A stretch of DNA of 64,000 bases, taken from NCBI RefSeq assembly GCF_018325905.1, contig NZ_AP021901.1, positions 620,001-684,000 on the forward strand, read 5' to 3'. The notes under the pieces were generated by a model. The model was not told where the DNA came from, ran no database searches, and saw nothing but the letters and a program-made list of their open reading frames with translations. Source of the DNA: Pseudomonas sp. St316 (GTDB lineage: Bacteria; Pseudomonadota; Gammaproteobacteria; Pseudomonadales; Pseudomonadaceae). The position numbers and the translations under genes were made by a program. Shown here in pieces: positions 40,575-50,591 of the stretch; within the stretch, counting starts at the first letter, position 1; every line of letters starts with the position of its first letter.

Positions 40575-41069
40575 TCACTGCATGTCGATATCGGGCTGGT
40601 TGAGAAAGATCAACACGCCCAGGATCGCCATATAGAACCTGAACGCAGCGTCCTGGCCATTCCAGATTTCTGATTGCCACATCAGGAACCACTCGCCGCC
40701 GACGACCATGAAACCAAAGAACCAGACGAAGAAGCCCACTGTCAGACCGGCAACGGCCCACCCCTTGGCGCGTGCGAACACCAGGGCTTCGGCTTGACGC
40801 ACCTGCCACAGTTTCAGTGCGCCGTAACCCAGCAACCCTGCCGTCAGCGCTTCGCCGAGGATGATCAGCCAATAGGCACCGTGCCACATCCACGGTTGAT
40901 CGATGGCCCGGTACCGGGCGGCGTTGTCGGGGAAGGTGGTATCCATGCTCAGTACGTGATGGACGAAATTGAAGTTGGAGCTGTAGTCCGTGATGTTATT
41001 GAACACGGTCAGGAAGGCGAAGGCGGCGAGTGCCAAGGTCATTGCGATTTTTGCGTAACGGATCGTCAT
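40575..41069 (-). CDS. DUF2165 family membrane protein
   Basis: A 164-residue protein with four membrane helices (MTIRYAKIAMTLALAAFAFL; YWLIILGEALTAGLLGYGAL; VAGLTVGFFVWFFGFMVVGG; FYMAILGVLIFL) and short charged loops. DUF2165 proteins have no known function. The ATG at 41069 is chosen because AAGGA precedes it at a suitable distance; 14 extra codons are open upstream. Stands alone between the putP terminator and the divergent vgrG. I see nothing else in the 267 bases before vgrG. Confidence 0.82.
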   Translation of the reverse strand: MTIRYAKIAMTLALAAFAFLTVFNNITDYSSNFNFVHHVLSMDTTFPDNAARYRAIDQPWMWHGAYWLIILGEALTAGLLGYGALKLWQVRQAEALVFARAKGWAVAGLTVGFFVWFFGFMVVGGEWFLMWQSEIWNGQDAAFRFYMAILGVLIFLNQPDIDMQ

Positions 41070-41336
41070 CGGTGCGTCCTTTGCTTTTTTGCGACGAAAG
41101 AACGTTAGCACGGCCAGTTGCAGTCCCGGGGGCCGTCACTTTGCAGGAAGTTGCTGGTTGTTCGGGCAGCGACTTCAGTTTGCCGCCATGCAAGGAATGT
41201 CTGTCGGAAAGCACAGCGCATGCTGCGTGCTTTTATCTTCTTGGGTGTAAGGCAAATCTGTTTTTCATGACGGTCGCTCAGCTTTGCGTGGGGCTCATGC
41301 AGAATCGCCCGCCTCCATTTCGCAGAGGCACATCGG

Positions 41337-43391
41337 ATGTTCCCGCCTGCCAACCAACCGCGTTTCACGCTGACGCTCGACGGCGTACCGAATGAGCTCA
41401 AGGTGCTTGAGTTCAAGGGCAAGGAAGCCATCAGCCAACCCTATCGTTTTGACCTGGAACTGGTCAGTGAACGGTCCGACCTGGCGCTGGAAGAGCTCCT
41501 GCATCGCCAGGCATTTCTGCGGTTCGATGCCTGGCAGGGTGGCATACACGGTCAGGTCTATAGCGTGGCCCAGGGGGATTCGGGCAAGCGCCTGACCCGT
41601 TACCAGATCAGCCTGGTGCCGCGTCTGGCCTACTTGCGGCATCGCATCAACCAGCGGATTTTCCAGCACCTGAGCGTGCCCGATATCGTTGCCCGGGTGT
41701 TGAAGGAGCACGGGATCCTGGCGGATGCCTGCCAGTTCACGCTTGGCGGGCAGTACCTCGAACGCGAGTATTGTGTGCAGTATGGCGAAAGCGATCTGGT
41801 CTTCATCGAGCGGATATGCGCCGAAGTCGGCATCCATTATCACTTCAGGCACCGTCCGGATGGCCATCTGCTGGTGTTCGGTGACGACCAGACGGTGTTT
41901 TCCCGCCTGCCCGAGTCGACGTTGTACATGGCGGACAGCGGCATGGTCGCCGACGAGCCGGCAATCAAGCGCCTGGCGGTGCGGCTCCAGACCTGCACCA
42001 CTGCCGTGACGTTGCGCGATTACGACTTCCGCAAGCCCGGCTTGTTATTGCAAACCCACCTGGACAATCGGCAGCGCCCTGCGCTCGAAGACTATCGCTA
42101 CCCCGGCGGTTTCTGCGCCCGTGACGACGGCAAGCATCTGACCCGGCGCGCCCTTGAGCGCCATGGCACCGACCACTGCGTGGCAGAAGGTGGCAGCAAT
42201 GAAAGCGCCCTGGTCAGCGGACATTTCATGCGCATCAAGGAGCATCCCCGGCAACCGTGGAATGATCTCTGGCTCCTGACGCAGATCGACCATCATGGCC
42301 GTCAACCGCAGGTGCTGGAAGAAACAGCCGCCGCCGGCCCGAATGAATTCCAGGGCTACAGAAATACCTTTCTCGCCACGCCATGGGACGTGTTCTTTCG
42401 GCCACCTTTGCATCACGAAAAGCCTCGGGCCCATGGTTATCAGTCAGCGGTGGTGACCGGACCGGTGGACAGCGAGATCCATTGCGATGAATTCGGCCGG
42501 GTCAAGGTGCAGCTGGTCTGGGATCGCGACGGTAAACACGACGAGCATTCCAGTTGCTGGCTGCGTGTGGCCTCCGGTTGGGCCCACGATCACTATGGCG
42601 CAGTGATGATCCCCCGGGTTGGCATGGAAGTCCTGGTCGGGTTCATTGATGGTGACGTGGACAAGCCGTTGGTGGTGGGTTGCCTGCCCAATGGCGCCAA
42701 CCCGGTGCCGCTGGACTTGCCGGCGGACAAGACCCGCAGCCTGCTGCGCAGCCGCAGCAGCCCCGGCGGGGGAGGTTACAACGAACTGCGCATCGAAGAT
42801 CGCAAGGGGGCCGAGGAGATCTACCTGCGGGCCCAGCGAAACTGGACCCAGCATGTGCTGCATGACCAGCGGGTACAGGTCGATCATGAGCGCAACATTG
42901 TCGTCACGGGTACGGCGCGACACGAGCTCAAGGCCGATGAGCAGCGCCTTACCCATGGGCGCCGTCGGGCAGAAGTGCGGCAGGACGATCATCTGCTGGT
43001 GAGTGGCGAGCGGCATATCCGCGTCACCAGCCAGGTCCTGAGTGCCAGCCAGCAGTTTCATGTCAGCGCCGGCCAACACGTGGTGTTGGACGCGGGAGCC
43101 AGCGTGACCCTCCAGGCCGGCGGCCATTGGATCAATATCGGGGCCGGCGGGATCTCCAGCAGCGTGCCGATCGAGGTCGGAGGGGCGCCGATGGCGGTCA
43201 TGAGCGCGGCATCGGGCTCTCCAGGCAGCGCCGAGAAGCGGGTCGCTGCAGCGCCTGCGCTTTCCCTTGCGCAAACACTCAGTTTCCAAGGCTCGGCGCC
43301 GTTCTGCGAGGAGTGTGAACGTTGCAGAAACGGCGCCTGCGTAGCGCCGTCGGTCTTTCACAAACCTGTCGATGCCCAGGAGCGGCCATGA
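41337..43391 (+). CDS. vgrG: type VI secretion spike protein VgrG
   Basis: A 684-residue VgrG (Vgr/Rhs type), the trimeric spike at the tip of the T6SS tube. The gp27-like base covers about 1-380 (starting FTLTLDGVPNELKVLEFKGK), the OB-fold segment is GPVDSEIHCDEFGRVKVQLVWD (ends about 400), then DHYGAVMIPRVGMEVLVGFIDGDVDKP, and a beta-helix needle with repeats to about 620. The C-terminus has no recognisable effector domain, only a short cysteine-rich tail (FCEECERCRNGAC). No other T6SS genes are nearby, so the spike must be used by an apparatus encoded elsewhere. Stop overlaps the DUF4123 start. Confidence 0.95.
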   Translation: MFPPANQPRFTLTLDGVPNELKVLEFKGKEAISQPYRFDLELVSERSDLALEELLHRQAFLRFDAWQGGIHGQVYSVAQGDSGKRLTRYQISLVPRLAYLRHRINQRIFQHLSVPDIVARVLKEHGILADACQFTLGGQYLEREYCVQYGESDLVFIERICAEVGIHYHFRHRPDGHLLVFGDDQTVFSRLPESTLYMADSGMVADEPAIKRLAVRLQTCTTAVTLRDYDFRKPGLLLQTHLDNRQRPALEDYRYPGGFCARDDGKHLTRRALERHGTDHCVAEGGSNESALVSGHFMRIKEHPRQPWNDLWLLTQIDHHGRQPQVLEETAAAGPNEFQGYRNTFLATPWDVFFRPPLHHEKPRAHGYQSAVVTGPVDSEIHCDEFGRVKVQLVWDRDGKHDEHSSCWLRVASGWAHDHYGAVMIPRVGMEVLVGFIDGDVDKPLVVGCLPNGANPVPLDLPADKTRSLLRSRSSPGGGGYNELRIEDRKGAEEIYLRAQRNWTQHVLHDQRVQVDHERNIVVTGTARHELKADEQRLTHGRRRAEVRQDDHLLVSGERHIRVTSQVLSASQQFHVSAGQHVVLDAGASVTLQAGGHWINIGAGGISSSVPIEVGGAPMAVMSAASGSPGSAEKRVAAAPALSLAQTLSFQGSAPFCEECERCRNGACVAPSVFHKPVDAQERP

Positions 43392-44119
43392 ACAGCAGTC
43401 AATCTCCCCGCGCCTGGCTTGAGGAACATCCTTTGCAGGCCTGCGAGCAACTTTTCGCCATTTTCAGCAACGTCAGCAGTGCCGGGGTATTGTCGGCCTG
43501 GCGGCGCTCGATGAACTCGCAGGCGAGCCCGATCTGGGCCGACACACCTTACGCCGAGTGGGAATCGGTCATGCCCTATGTAGGGCTTGTCAGCGCGAAC
43601 AGCGGCTTTCTTGATTGGATAGTCGCCACCGACTCGCTCGATTGGGGTTGGCTGGCGGTTTCGGGTGTGGACCAGCAAACCCTTGCCGAACATTTGCGGG
43701 GGCTCACGCAGGTGCTGTTGCCTGGTGGCAAGCCGGTCTTCCTGCGTTTTTGGGATGGGCGCTTTATGGGGCCGATCCTGCAATCGACGGAAGTGGAGGC
43801 CGGGCAACTCTTGCCGGTTATCAAACGTTGCCTGATCAACGGGCGGTCCCTTGAGGTCGTGGGAAATGCCCAGCGGCCGGCCCAGGCTTTTCCCTGGTGG
43901 CAAGTGCCTGTCGCTCTGTTGGACGCGATGGCCGAGAGCCCGACGGACTGTCTGCTGGACAACGTGCTCACTTGGCTCGGTGAAGAACATCCGCAAGTGT
44001 TCGAGCGGGTCGATGGCAGCGTCCTGCGCTGCAAGATTGCCCACTTTCTTGAGCGATCCAGGCCTGCTGAGGCGTTAAAGGCGCCATTGCAGGCGTATTT
44101 GCTGCGAGAGCTGGGCTGA
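43388..44119 (+). CDS. DUF4123 effector-adaptor (Tap/TEC-like) protein
   Basis: A 243-residue DUF4123 protein. The typical segments are YVGLVSANSGFLDWIVATDS (start of the conserved domain), LRGLTQVLLPGGKPVFLRFWDGRFM and GPILQS. Such proteins load a specific toxin effector onto a cognate VgrG before T6SS firing. The ATG at 43388 overlaps the vgrG stop (ATGA); a longer frame starting in vgrG is rejected. Effector and immunity genes are expected next but are missing: rlmJ follows after 81 bases. Confidence 0.88.
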   Translation: MNSSQSPRAWLEEHPLQACEQLFAIFSNVSSAGVLSAWRRSMNSQASPIWADTPYAEWESVMPYVGLVSANSGFLDWIVATDSLDWGWLAVSGVDQQTLAEHLRGLTQVLLPGGKPVFLRFWDGRFMGPILQSTEVEAGQLLPVIKRCLINGRSLEVVGNAQRPAQAFPWWQVPVALLDAMAESPTDCLLDNVLTWLGEEHPQVFERVDGSVLRCKIAHFLERSRPAEALKAPLQAYLLRELG

Positions 44120-44200
44120 TGCTGGCCTGTCCGCCGGGCTGCGAACCCCTGACGTGCGACGCGCTTCGAGGTAAACTCGTCGCCCTTCGCAGGAGCCGCC

Positions 44201-45040
44201 ATGAATTATCGCCACGCCTTCCACGCCGGCAATCACGCCGATGTGTTCAAACACCTGACCTTGACCCGCCTCATCGGCTTGATGTCGCGCAAGGAGCAGC
44301 CCTTCGCCTACCTTGATACCCACGCGGGCATCGGGCTGTACGACTTGCAGGGTGACCAGGCCAACCGTACCGGCGAGTACCTGGAAGGCATTGCGCGGTT
44401 GTGGGGTGAGGGTGATCTGCCGCCGCTGACCGCCGATTACATGAAGGTGCTGCACGAGATGAACCCGGACGGGCAGTTGCGCTACTACCCGGGCTCGCCG
44501 GAGCTGGCGCGGCGCCTGACCCGCTCCCAGGACCGTGTGCTGCTCAATGAGAAACACCCTGAAGACGGCGTGTTGCTCAAGGACAACATGAAAGGCGACC
44601 GTCGCGTGGCGGTGCACCTGGGTGAGGGTTGGCATGTGCCGCGGGCGTTGCTGCCGGTGGCAGAGAAGCGTGCCCTGATGTTGATCGATCCGCCCTTTGA
44701 ACAGCTGGACGAGATGCAGCGCTGCGCTGCCTCCCTCAAGGAGGCCATTGGCCGGATGCGCCAGACAGTGGCGGCGATCTGGTATCCGGTGAAGGACCAG
44801 CGGATGTTGCGCCGCTTCTACCAGGACCTGGCCGGCACGGGAGCCCCGAAGCTGTTACGCGTGGAGCTGCTGGTGCACCCATTGGCGACGCCCAATAGCC
44901 TGAACGGCTCCGGCCTGGCGATTGCCAATCCGCCGTGGGGGTTGGAGGAGGAGTTGCGTGAACTGCTGCCGTGGCTGTCGAAAAAACTGGGGCAGACCCA
45001 AGGTGGGTGGCAGATGGATTGGTTGATCGCTGAAAGCTGA
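44201..45040 (+). CDS. rlmJ: 23S rRNA (adenine2030-N6)-methyltransferase RlmJ
   Basis: A 279-residue methyltransferase starting MNYRHAFHAGNHADVFKHLTL, the conserved RlmJ opening. The SAM site is YLDTHAGIGLYD and the N6-adenine methylation motif is DPPFE (about residues 163-167). It modifies A2030 of 23S rRNA during ribosome maturation. Complete, normal length. Independent of the vgrG pair upstream. Confidence 0.96.
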   Translation: MNYRHAFHAGNHADVFKHLTLTRLIGLMSRKEQPFAYLDTHAGIGLYDLQGDQANRTGEYLEGIARLWGEGDLPPLTADYMKVLHEMNPDGQLRYYPGSPELARRLTRSQDRVLLNEKHPEDGVLLKDNMKGDRRVAVHLGEGWHVPRALLPVAEKRALMLIDPPFEQLDEMQRCAASLKEAIGRMRQTVAAIWYPVKDQRMLRRFYQDLAGTGAPKLLRVELLVHPLATPNSLNGSGLAIANPPWGLEEELRELLPWLSKKLGQTQGGWQMDWLIAES

Positions 45041-45059
45041 TGCAACGATGGCGTCTGGA

Positions 45060-45495
45060 AGACCGCCATCGCGAGCAAGCTCAGCTCCCAAATGGGGGGG
45101 ACGGGGCCGCAGGAATTGCCACCGTCACCCATTCCTGTGGGAGCCGAGCTTGCTCGCGATGACGGTGGTTCAGCTGCATTGATGTTGAATGTGCCGCCAC
45201 CATCGCGAGCAAGCTCGCTCCCACATGGGGGCGGGGCCGCAGGAATTGCCACTGCCACCCATCCCTGTGGGAGCCGAGCTTGCTCGCGATGACGGTGGTT
45301 CAGCTGCATTGATGTTGAATGTGCCGCCACCATCGCGAGCAAGCTCAGCTCCCACATGGGGGCGGGGGGTGTCCGCAGGAATTGCCACCGCCACCCATTC
45401 CTGTGGGAGCCGAGCTTGCTCGCGATGACGGTGGTTCAGCTGCATTGATGTCGAATGTGCTGCCGCCATCGCGAGCAAAGCTCAGCTCCCACACT
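45060..45495. repeat. tandem array of REPIN units (about 130-136 bp each)
   Basis: Three tandem units start with AGGAATTGCCACCGTCACCC-like sequence at 45111, 45241 and 45377, preceded by a half unit from 45060. Each contains a left REP (GGGAGCCGAGCTTGCTCGC, with an extra C compared with the common form) and a right inverted REP; the spacer with TTCAGCTGCATTGATGTTGA is almost identical between units. Open frames across it are not real genes. Confidence 0.9.
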
Positions 45496-45513
45496 GGGTC
45501 TGGGCTTAGAGAG

Positions 45514-46161
45514 TCAGATCGGGCACGTCACGCCCGTACCGCCGATCCCGCAATAGCCTTCAGGGTTCTTCGCCAGGTATTGCTGGTGGTAGGTCTCGGC
45601 GAAGTAGAACGTCGGTGCTTCTTCGATTTCGGTGGTGATGGTGCCTTTGCCTGCCTTGGTCAACTCGGCCTGGAAGACTTGCTCGCTGTGCTTGGCCGCC
45701 GCCAGTTGAGCCGGGTTGGTGGCATAGATCACTGAGCGGTACTGGGTACCGATGTCATTGCCCTGGCGCATGCCCTGGGTCGGGTTGTGCAGTTCCCAGA
45801 ACATTTTCAGAAGCTGCTCGTAGCTGACTTTTTCCGGCTCATAGACCACCAGTACCACTTCACTGTGGCCGGTCAGGCCCGAACAGACTTCTTCATACGT
45901 CGGGTTCGGCGTGAAGCCGCCGGCGTACCCCACCGCTGTACTGACCACGCCTTCGCGCTGCCAGAACTTGCGCTCTGCGCCCCAGAAGCAGCCGAGGCCA
46001 AAGATCGCGAAATCCACGTCCATGGCAAACGGGCCCAGCAGCGGCGCGTCGAGGACGAAGTGTTTTTCCGGCACGCTCATTGGCGTTTCGCGGCCAGGCA
46101 GGGCTTGTTCTTGAGTAGGAAGCACGTTTTTATTCACCAGGATTTCCGAGCGCAAGACCAT
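45514..46161 (-). CDS. msrA: peptide methionine sulfoxide reductase MsrA
   Basis: A 215-residue enzyme that repairs methionine-S-sulfoxide in proteins, using thioredoxin. The catalytic cysteine is in [17 protein letters not shown], with the glutamate of this motif also present, and the resolving cysteines are near the C-terminus ([14 protein letters not shown]). The ~45-residue N-terminal extension before the core ([12 protein letters not shown]...) is normal for Pseudomonas MsrA. It sits next to dipA as in P. aeruginosa. Confidence 0.96.
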   Translation of the reverse strand: MVLRSEILVNKNVLPTQEQALPGRETPMSVPEKHFVLDAPLLGPFAMDVDFAIFGLGCFWGAERKFWQREGVVSTAVGYAGGFTPNPTYEEVCSGLTGHSEVVLVVYEPEKVSYEQLLKMFWELHNPTQGMRQGNDIGTQYRSVIYATNPAQLAAAKHSEQVFQAELTKAGKGTITTEIEEAPTFYFAETYHQQYLAKNPEGYCGIGGTGVTCPI

Positions 46162-46278
46162 TGATCAGTCCTCTCAGTCAGATTGAATTGAGCGAAATAG
46201 ACCGTCAGTGTGCCCAATGCCGATTAGTTAAGAAAGACACAGTGTTGGCGAGGGGATGGACGTATGGGGCTGCGGCCG

Positions 46279-48972
46279 TCAGACAAGCGGCCCGCGGGGG
46301 TAGCGCTTGAGCTTTTCGATCAGCTCGGCGCCGGGAATTGGCCGGTCGAACAGGTAGCCCTGGCCGACGTCACAGCGGTGGCGCCGCAGGAACGTCAGTT
46401 GCTGGGCGGTTTCGATGCCTTCGGCCACGACCTTGAGTTTCAGGTTGTGGGCCATGGCGATCACCGCCGAGGTGATTTCCATGTCGTCCTGGTTGTCCGG
46501 GATTTCGTGGATGAAGCTGCGATCAATCTTGATGATGTCGATCGGGAATTTCTTCAGGTAACTGAGGGACGAATAACCCGTGCCGAAGTCGTCCATGGCC
46601 AGGGTCAGTCCCAGGCGCTTGAGCTGGTCGAGCTGCAAATGGGTGTCTTCGGTGGCTTCCAGCAACAGGCCTTCGGTCAGCTCCAGTTCCAGCAGCCGGG
46701 CCGGCAGTTGTTCCTCCTTGAGAATGCTGGCGATGGAGGCGACCAGGTCCGGGTCGGAGAACTGCTTGGGCGACAGGTTGATCGCCACTTGCAGGTTGCC
46801 CAGGCCGGCGGCGGTCAGTTGCTTGCTCATGCGGCAGGCCTGGCGGGCGATCCATTTGCCGATGGGAATGATCAGGCCGGTTTCTTCGGCCACGCTGATG
46901 AACTGGTCCGGGCGGATCATGCCCTTTTCCGGATGGTTCCAGCGCAGCAGCGCCTCCATGCCCAGCAGGCGGCCGCTGCGTAGGCACAACTTGGGCTGGT
47001 AGAACACGTCCAGTTCATTCTGGGTCAAGGCGCGGCGCAGGTTGTTTTCCACGAACAGCTTGTAGCTGGCCTCGGCATTCAGCGCCTCGGTGAACACCTG
47101 GACCTGATGCTTGCCGTTGGCCTTGGCCTTGTGCAGGGCCAGGCCGGCGTTACGCATCAGGGTCTGCGGATCGCGGCCGTGCAGTGGCGCGCAGGCCAGG
47201 CCCACGGAACCGGTCACGCTGATCAACTGGTTATCGACGAACATGGGTTTGTCGAGGGTCATCAGCAACTGGCTGGCGATCTGCTGCCCGGATTCCAGGC
47301 CCGTGTCGTCCAGCAGGACCGCGAATTCGTTACTGGCAAATCGCGCCAGGCTGCCGCTGGGGCTCAAGCTGTTGCGCAGGCGCCGGGCCAGGCTGATCAG
47401 CAATTTGTCACCGGTCTGGTGGCCGAGGCTGTCGTTGATGCGCTTGAAGTTGTCGATGTCCACCAGCAGCAGGCTGATGGGCGAATCACTGTCCCGGGCG
47501 AAGCGTTCATCGAGGTTGCGAATGAACGCCGGACGGTTGCCCAGGTTGGTCAGGTTGTCGGTGTAGGCCAGGCGCTCGATGCGCTGCTGCGCCAGTTTGG
47601 TCTGGGTGATGTCTTCGTAGATGCCGATGTAGTGGGTCAGCTCACGGTTGTCGCCGTAGACCTTGGAAATCGACAACTGGCCCCAGTAGGGTTCCAGGTT
47701 CTTGCGCCGGCTCTTGAACTCGCCCTGCCAACTGTTGCTCTGGGCCAGCGCCGAGGGCGCGTCGAACAGCAGTTCGCTGAGGTTTTCCAGGGCCGGCAGT
47801 TCCGAGAGGCGCTGGCCGTGGACTTCCTCGGTGGTGTACTGAGTGATCGCGGTGAAGCTCGGGTTGACGTACTCCACCACACCGTCGCAATTGACCAGCA
47901 GGAACGCGTTGGCGCTCTGCTCCACCGCACGCTGGAACAAGTGCAGGGCGCTGGTGGCGGTACGTCGGTTGTGGTTGTTGATGACCTGGGCGAACTGGTC
48001 CGCCAGCTCGCCGGCAAAGGCGATTTCATCTGACTGCCAGGCGCGGGTGGCGCCCACTTGCTCCAGGCACAGCACGCCCACCACCTGGCCGTCGATGCGC
48101 ACGCTGGCGTCGAGAATGGCATTGACGTCGCGGGCGCGTAGGCTCTCGGCCATTTCCCGGGTGCGCGGGTCACGGATCGCGTTGTGAGCGTCAATGGCGC
48201 GGCAGGTCTGCAGCGCCTCCATGTAGTCGGGAAAGTCGTTGGCATCGATGACCGCTGGCAGGAAGTAGTCCTGGGATGCGCGGTTGTAGGCAGAGATCGG
48301 CACCAGCTTGCCATTCTCCAGGTTCCAGAGGCTGGCGCAGTCGATCTGGTAAATGTCACAGGCGCTGCGGGTGATGAGTTCGGCGGCTTCGAGCAGGGAG
48401 TTGTTGGCGCTGTAGCGTTGACGGGTCAGCAGCAGGATCAGGTCCTGCTGGGCGCGTACCCGGTCCAGGTGCTGGAGCTGCTCTTGCTGGGCGCGCTGGT
48501 TCAGTTCCAGGGCGATCTGCAGGCGTGAGTTCTGGGTTTCCAGGTCCAGGGCTGGCATAGAGGGTTCGCCTTGCAACAAATTGTCCACCGCCAGCAGGTA
48601 ACCGCGCAGCAGATGACGATTGTGTTGCTTATAGGCTTCACCCGTCTCCAGCACGTTCATCGGGCCCTTGGCGGTGTGGAGCGTGTAGCGAATCTGGTAA
48701 TGCGCGGCCTGGGCCAATTGTTGCTGGATGGCGTCGTGCAACTGATAGCGTGCTTCGGGCTCCATCAAGCTGGCGTAAGGCGCACTGACCAGCGAGCACA
48801 GCTCCACCGCCGGTAGGCCAAAGTATCGCTCGCAGTTGGGATCGAGGAACAACAGCGCCCAGCTTGCTTCATTCAGCCGTTCGAAACGCAGCATACCGAG
48901 CCGCGAGGGCACCGGTAACTGCGTCACTACCTCGGCCGCCATACGGCTGGCGGCATCGGGTTGGCTTTTCAT
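46279..48972 (-). CDS. dipA: c-di-GMP phosphodiesterase DipA (GAF-PAS-GGDEF-EAL)
   Basis: An 897-residue signalling protein: an N-terminal PAS-like part, a GAF domain (about 170-330), a PAS (about 345-460), a GGDEF domain (about 470-625) and an EAL domain (about 640-890). The GGDEF signature reads ASNEF, so cyclase activity is unlikely; the EAL domain is intact (MEALLRW, NLSPKQFSD, ELTEGLLLE, MDDFGTGYSSLSY). It should degrade c-di-GMP and promote biofilm dispersal. P. aeruginosa DipA has the same domain set and lies in the same order with msrA and aceEF, which supports the name. Confidence 0.9.
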   Translation of the reverse strand: MKSQPDAASRMAAEVVTQLPVPSRLGMLRFERLNEASWALLFLDPNCERYFGLPAVELCSLVSAPYASLMEPEARYQLHDAIQQQLAQAAHYQIRYTLHTAKGPMNVLETGEAYKQHNRHLLRGYLLAVDNLLQGEPSMPALDLETQNSRLQIALELNQRAQQEQLQHLDRVRAQQDLILLLTRQRYSANNSLLEAAELITRSACDIYQIDCASLWNLENGKLVPISAYNRASQDYFLPAVIDANDFPDYMEALQTCRAIDAHNAIRDPRTREMAESLRARDVNAILDASVRIDGQVVGVLCLEQVGATRAWQSDEIAFAGELADQFAQVINNHNRRTATSALHLFQRAVEQSANAFLLVNCDGVVEYVNPSFTAITQYTTEEVHGQRLSELPALENLSELLFDAPSALAQSNSWQGEFKSRRKNLEPYWGQLSISKVYGDNRELTHYIGIYEDITQTKLAQQRIERLAYTDNLTNLGNRPAFIRNLDERFARDSDSPISLLLVDIDNFKRINDSLGHQTGDKLLISLARRLRNSLSPSGSLARFASNEFAVLLDDTGLESGQQIASQLLMTLDKPMFVDNQLISVTGSVGLACAPLHGRDPQTLMRNAGLALHKAKANGKHQVQVFTEALNAEASYKLFVENNLRRALTQNELDVFYQPKLCLRSGRLLGMEALLRWNHPEKGMIRPDQFISVAEETGLIIPIGKWIARQACRMSKQLTAAGLGNLQVAINLSPKQFSDPDLVASIASILKEEQLPARLLELELTEGLLLEATEDTHLQLDQLKRLGLTLAMDDFGTGYSSLSYLKKFPIDIIKIDRSFIHEIPDNQDDMEITSAVIAMAHNLKLKVVAEGIETAQQLTFLRRHRCDVGQGYLFDRPIPGAELIEKLKRYPRGPLV

Positions 48973-49100
48973 GGGGAAACTCGCTTCGAAAATGCTGATC
49001 GCGCCGGGCTGACGCCCTCGTTATTACGGATTGGCGCAAGGTTGCATCATTGCGGCACTGGCTGACAAGAGAGATGAAGGCCAAGTGCTATAAACCTTTT

Positions 49101-49138
49101 ATCGGCCGACGAGAGGATTTCTCCAGTCGTCGACCGAT
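49101..49138. other. inverted repeat downstream of the phoD-like gene
   Basis: ATCGGCCGACGA (49101-49112) pairs with TCGTCGACCGAT (49127-49138) with one mismatch around a 14-base loop. It lies just beyond the end of the phoD-like gene. There is no T run, so a simple terminator is uncertain; a stabilising 3' hairpin is possible. Nothing else is seen between 48973 and 49154. Confidence 0.5.
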
Positions 49139-50591
49139 CAGAGGACATGGAAAATCATTGCAGTGGGATATGAACGGTCTGCAAGGGGGTGCCGTCCCGG
49201 TCGTGGAAGGTGACTTGAAGGCTCTGGGTCGTGACATGCAGGCGGGCGAAGTTGTCCTGGCTCACCACTTTGCTGGTCAGTTCATAGCGGTACTCACCGC
49301 TTTTGGTGTGGGCCATGGGCCTGTTGAAAATAAAATCCGAGGCTTTCGCAAAAGGTAGCCATTTACTGTTGTAGAACGGCGAGGAAACCACGGTGTTGAC
49401 CTCGAAATCAGGATCCTCGCTGTGACGCAGGCGGCTGGTCATGGAGCCGTGGACATCGCCCGAGACGAAAACCACGTTTTTGATCCGATGGCGGCGAATG
49501 GTTTCCAGCAGGCGCAGGCGTTGTTCCGGGAAGGCCTGCCAGGCATCGCCGTCGTTGTGCTTGCTGTCAGGGAAGAACATGACGCTGGTCACGATGAGTT
49601 TGACCCGGGCGGGGCTGTTGACGAGCCATTCAAGCAAGGACTGCTCCTGCTCCTCGTCGAGGATGCGCCGATCGTGCGCCGACAGGTTGCGTTGCGTCCG
49701 GCTGTCGGTGACGAACCATTGAATATCGCCGTGGGTGAAGGTGTACCAGTAGCGGGTTAACGACTTGTCTAATGTTCCGTCGCCCGACAGTTCATGGGCG
49801 GGCCCGTGACTGGCCTGATAAAGCCTATAAGCGGCGATGGCGTTGGCGTATAGAACATCGTCGTTACCGGTTTTCCTGGCGGGCCAGTTGTCTTCGATCT
49901 CATGGTCGTCAAGGATCATGTAGGTCGGGGTGCCAGACATCAGTTTCCGGATATGCGGCTGGGTAAATACCGATCGGTATCTGAAAAGAATGTTCTGATA
50001 GGTTCGGTCCGGTCCTATGACATTCAGGTCATCCAGATAAACCTGATCGCCGGTCATCAGTACCGCGCTGATCGGTGGCTCGGCCTGCGCCACGATGCGG
50101 TTGATACCGGCAAAGGTGCGGTCCCCCAGCCCCGGTAGCAACGGGGTGCCGGCGGCGATTCGCAAGTAGCGACAAGAGCCCACGATGTAAGCGCGTGGCG
50201 CATCGGTTTTGTTGGCCGGTGTGCGTAGGCGGTAGGTGTCCCTGGGCCATTGCAGCGGCAGTTCCTGGACGGTTTCCAGGGTATGGCTCGGGCTCAGGGG
50301 GCTGAACCAGCCGGCCTGGTACTCGTAGGCGGTATCGGGTTGAAGGCCTTTCAACACGATGACATCGGACATGTCGCGGTAGGCCTTCAATTCGACAAAA
50401 TGCCCTTTCGACCAGCGTGTATCGCCTTGGCGCCGGTGGCGAATACCGGCGAATACCCGGTTGTTGCCGCGATCGCCGCGCAGGAATATCCGGGCGTGGT
50501 CCGTTGTCGTGTGGCCGACAATGGGGCTGAACGAGCCCCATGAAAGACAGGACACCGTTTCCCCCTTACGATAAGGGATAGGCAAACGGTT

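Noticed and set aside
45092..45478. Several overlapping 60-100-residue frames in the REPIN array
   Set aside because: They translate repeat palindromes on both strands and have no independent support.
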